Part shown: piece by piece, positions 38,686-40,810 of the stretch
Layout of the letters: every line of letters starts with the position of its first letter
How positions within the stretch are numbered: position 1 is the first letter of the stretch
Source: HGM13634 sp045537285
Lineage (GTDB): Bacteria > Bacillota > Clostridia > TANB77 > CAG-508
Reading direction: 5' to 3'
DNA: 40,810 bases
Assembly: GCA_045537285.1 (NCBI GenBank)
Contig: JAZSPC010000030.1
Span: 1-40,810, forward strand
Translations under genes and position numbers: made by a program
The notes under the pieces: model-generated
What the model saw: only the letters and a program-made list of their open reading frames with translations
Databases searched by the model: none
What the model was told of the DNA's origin: nothing

Positions 38686-40434
38686 ATGAACGAGTACAGA
38701 ACACATAATTGTGGAGAATTAAGAATTGAAGATGTAGGAAAAACAGTTAAAGTTGCAGGTTGGGTGCAAAAAATCAGAAATTTAGGTGGAATGACATTTA
38801 TAGATTTAAGAGACCAATTTGGAATTACACAAATAATAGTAGCAGAAAATGAAGAATTACAAAAACAAGTTACAGAATTAGTAACTGAATGCGTAATATC
38901 AGTAGAAGGTATTGTTTTAGAAAGAATAAATAAAAATAGTAAAATACCAACAGGTTATATAGAATTACAAGCTAGCCAAATAGATATATTAGGAAAATGT
39001 AAAAATGTATTGCCTTTTGAGATAAATACAGATCAAGAAGTAAGAGAAGATTTAAGATTAGAATACAGATTTTTAGATTTAAGAAACGAAAAATTACATA
39101 ATAGTATTTTATTACGTTCAAAAATATTAAAATCATTAAGAGACCAAATGGATGAATTAGGTTTTTCAGAAATACAAACACCAATACTTGCCAATTCTTC
39201 ACCAGAAGGAGCAAGAGATTTCTTAGTACCAAGTAGATTACATCCAGGAGAGTTTTATGCTTTACCACAAGCACCTCAACAATTTAAACAGTTATTAATG
39301 GTATCGGGATTTGATAAATATTTCCAAATAGCACCATGTTTTAGAGACGAAGACCCAAGAGCAGATAGAGCACCCGGAGAATTCTATCAATTAGACTTTG
39401 AATTAAGTTTTGCAACACAAGAAGATGTATTTAAAGTTGTAGAAAATGTAATACCATACATATATAAAAAGTTTACAGATTGGAAAGTTGATGAAGGACC
39501 ATTTATAAGAATACCATATAAAGAAGCTATGGAAAAATACGGAATTGATAAACCAGACTTAAGAAACCCATTAATAATTCAAGATGTAACAAAAGTATTT
39601 GAGAATACAGAATTTAATGCATTTAAAGATAAAACGGTAAAAGTAATAGTAGTACCAAATGGAGCTGAACAAGGCAGAAAATTCTTTGATAATATGGCTG
39701 AATTTGCAGTGAATGAATGTGAAGCAAAAGGTTTAGCTTGGACTAAATTTGAACAAGATGGAACAGTTCAAGGGGGGATTGCTAAATTTATAACAGAAGA
39801 AGCAAAAGCTACATTAGAAAATGAATTTGGAGTAAAAGCAGGAGATAGCCTATTCTTTATAGCTGATGAATTTAGTAAAGCTCAAAAAATAGCTGGTTTA
39901 GTTAGAATAGAACTTGGAAAACGCTTAGATTTAATTGAAAAGAATGTATATAAGTTCTGTTTAGTAGTAGATTTTCCAATGTATGAGTTAAATGATGAAG
40001 AAAAAATAGATTTTTGCCACAATCCATTCTCAATGCCACAAGGTGGTTTAGAGGCACTAAATACAATGGATCCACTAGATATAGTTGCGTACCAATTTGA
40101 CTTAGTGTGTAATGGATATGAAACAATGTCTGGTGCAGTAAGAAACCATAATCCAGAAATAATGGTAAAAGCATTTGAAATAGCTGGTTATACAGAAGAA
40201 GATGTTAAAAATAGATTTGGAGCTTTATACAATGCATTCCAATATGGAACACCACCACATGCGGGAGCAGCTTTTGGTGTAGATAGAATGGTAATGTTAA
40301 TAGCAGATTCAACAAATATTAGAGAAGTTATAGCATTCCCTAAAAATAAAAAAGCAAGAGATTTGCTTATGAGAGCACCAAGTGTTGTTACAGAAGAACA
40401 ATTAAAAGATGTTCATATTAAAATAGTAGAATAA
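38686..40434 (+). CDS. aspS: Aspartyl-tRNA synthetase
   Basis: ATG at 38686 follows AAAGGAGAATATAT; upstream in-frame codons overlap the T-box terminator. The 582-aa class IIb enzyme has the N-terminal OB-fold (VKVAGWVQKIRNLGGMTFIDLRDQFG), motif 2 (APCFRDEDPRADRAPGEFYQLDFE), the bacterial GAD insertion domain (about 285-420) and motif 3 (GAAFGVDRMVMLIADSTNIREVIAFPKN). It charges tRNA-Asp. Whether it also charges tRNA-Asn is not clear, but asnS is present at 13718, so a discriminating enzyme is expected. Confidence 0.97.
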   Translation: MNEYRTHNCGELRIEDVGKTVKVAGWVQKIRNLGGMTFIDLRDQFGITQIIVAENEELQKQVTELVTECVISVEGIVLERINKNSKIPTGYIELQASQIDILGKCKNVLPFEINTDQEVREDLRLEYRFLDLRNEKLHNSILLRSKILKSLRDQMDELGFSEIQTPILANSSPEGARDFLVPSRLHPGEFYALPQAPQQFKQLLMVSGFDKYFQIAPCFRDEDPRADRAPGEFYQLDFELSFATQEDVFKVVENVIPYIYKKFTDWKVDEGPFIRIPYKEAMEKYGIDKPDLRNPLIIQDVTKVFENTEFNAFKDKTVKVIVVPNGAEQGRKFFDNMAEFAVNECEAKGLAWTKFEQDGTVQGGIAKFITEEAKATLENEFGVKAGDSLFFIADEFSKAQKIAGLVRIELGKRLDLIEKNVYKFCLVVDFPMYELNDEEKIDFCHNPFSMPQGGLEALNTMDPLDIVAYQFDLVCNGYETMSGAVRNHNPEIMVKAFEIAGYTEEDVKNRFGALYNAFQYGTPPHAGAAFGVDRMVMLIADSTNIREVIAFPKNKKARDLLMRAPSVVTEEQLKDVHIKIVE

Positions 40435-40437
40435 AAA

Positions 40438-40477
40438 ATAAAACCTTCAATATATTTAAGTGTATTGGAGGTTTATT
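40438..40477 (+). promoter_or_regulatory. Hairpin that covers the ribosome-binding site of the last gene
   Basis: ACCTTCAATA (40443-40452) pairs with TATTGGAGGT (40463-40472) with one wobble, and the outer A/T flanks extend the stem. The ribosome-binding site GGAGG is in the 3' arm. The design and sequence resemble the hairpin at 22265-22310 after murD. Confidence 0.55.
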
Positions 40478-40478
40478 T

Positions 40479-40810
40479 ATGCACAAGGAAGTTATATATT
40501 TAAAAGAAACAAGCGGATATAACGATATATTAAAAAAAGAACATAATAAAATTCATATATTGTTTAAAAAGCTAATTTTTAGATATAAAAATATATTTAA
40601 TATAATAACAAAGAAAAAAGCGGAAGATAAAGGGATATGGGTACTTCCGATTAAAGAGAAATATTCTTTAAAGAAACTTGAAAAAATAGTGCAAAAAGGA
40701 TTAAAAAATAAAGAAAATATATATTTGGTATCAAATAAACTAAAAGAAAGCAAAATATGCTTAATTATGGATCAACTAAATATAGAATATATTACAGAAG
40801 AAAAAGTTAA
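40479..40810 (+). CDS. Unrecognised gene, 5' end only (runs off the window)
   Basis: GGAGG precedes ATG 40479 and the frame is open for 110 codons to the window edge. The product is very Lys/Ile rich, with HKEVIYLKETSGYNDILKKEH at the start and then KGIWVLPIKEKYSLKKLEKIV and NIYLVSNKLKESKICLIM, which look like alternating strands and helices. There is no signal peptide in the visible part. I do not recognise the family. It may be read from the aspS transcript, since only the short hairpin described above separates the two. Confidence 0.65.
   Translation, partial: MHKEVIYLKETSGYNDILKKEHNKIHILFKKLIFRYKNIFNIITKKKAEDKGIWVLPIKEKYSLKKLEKIVQKGLKNKENIYLVSNKLKESKICLIMDQLNIEYITEEKV

Overview
This window looks like a chromosomal segment of a low-GC, spore-forming member of the Clostridia (Firmicutes). 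The evidence is the very A/T-rich codon use, AAGGAGG-type ribosome-binding sites, TTGACA-N17-TATAAT promoters, T-box leaders before glyS and aspS, an alpha2-type glycyl-tRNA synthetase, and the spore genes spoIVA and gerA-gerB-gerC. The species cannot be told from the sequence; an uncultured gut clostridium would fit.

Layout. 1-4074: the 3' end of an acyl-CoA/AMP ligase, an unrecognised 272-aa protein, a two-domain ThyX-like thymidylate synthase, and a RhuM-Fic fusion. 4137-4388: tRNA-Gly(TCC) and tRNA-Met(CAT) behind one promoter. 4406-6812: a long leader with two terminators and a short Cys-containing leader peptide, then a frameshifted M20 peptidase and a cysteine synthase homologue. 6818-8473: glycine T-box and glyS. 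8555-8957: a tRNA-Tyr gene split inside its anticodon by a 220-nt group I intron. 9365-12021: a NitT/TauT-type ABC transporter. 12403-17577: a CofE-like protein, convergent asnS, a radical SAM protein and mgtE. 17603-22256: an RlhA-like U32 protein (minus strand), then cmk and murD. 22315-24454: a low-complexity protein and two tandem type II toxin-antitoxin pairs. 24579-29127: a translation/replication-restart operon, priA-def-fmt-truB. 30642-36503 (minus strand): spoIVA and then gerA-gerB-gerC plus a tiny two-helix membrane protein. 36681-40810: glmU, aspS behind an aspartate T-box, and the 5' end of an unrecognised gene.

Scattered among the housekeeping genes are five isolated single-gene cassettes (starts at 9084, 12107, 23030, 29272 and 38084). 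Each has its own promoter and terminator, a codon style richer in C/G-ending and CTT codons than its neighbours, and no recognised function. Four of the five promoters share a palindrome-like TTTAYGTAAA box in the spacer.

The strongest leads are (1) the group I intron in tRNA-Tyr, (2) a possible transcription attenuator with a Cys codon before a peptidase/cysteine synthase operon, (3) the orphan cassettes with the shared promoter box, (4) paired RelE/ParE-like toxin genes of which one can only start at a non-standard codon, and (5) a free-standing small RNA gene at about 30522-30643. All calls are from reading the sequence; no database search was run.
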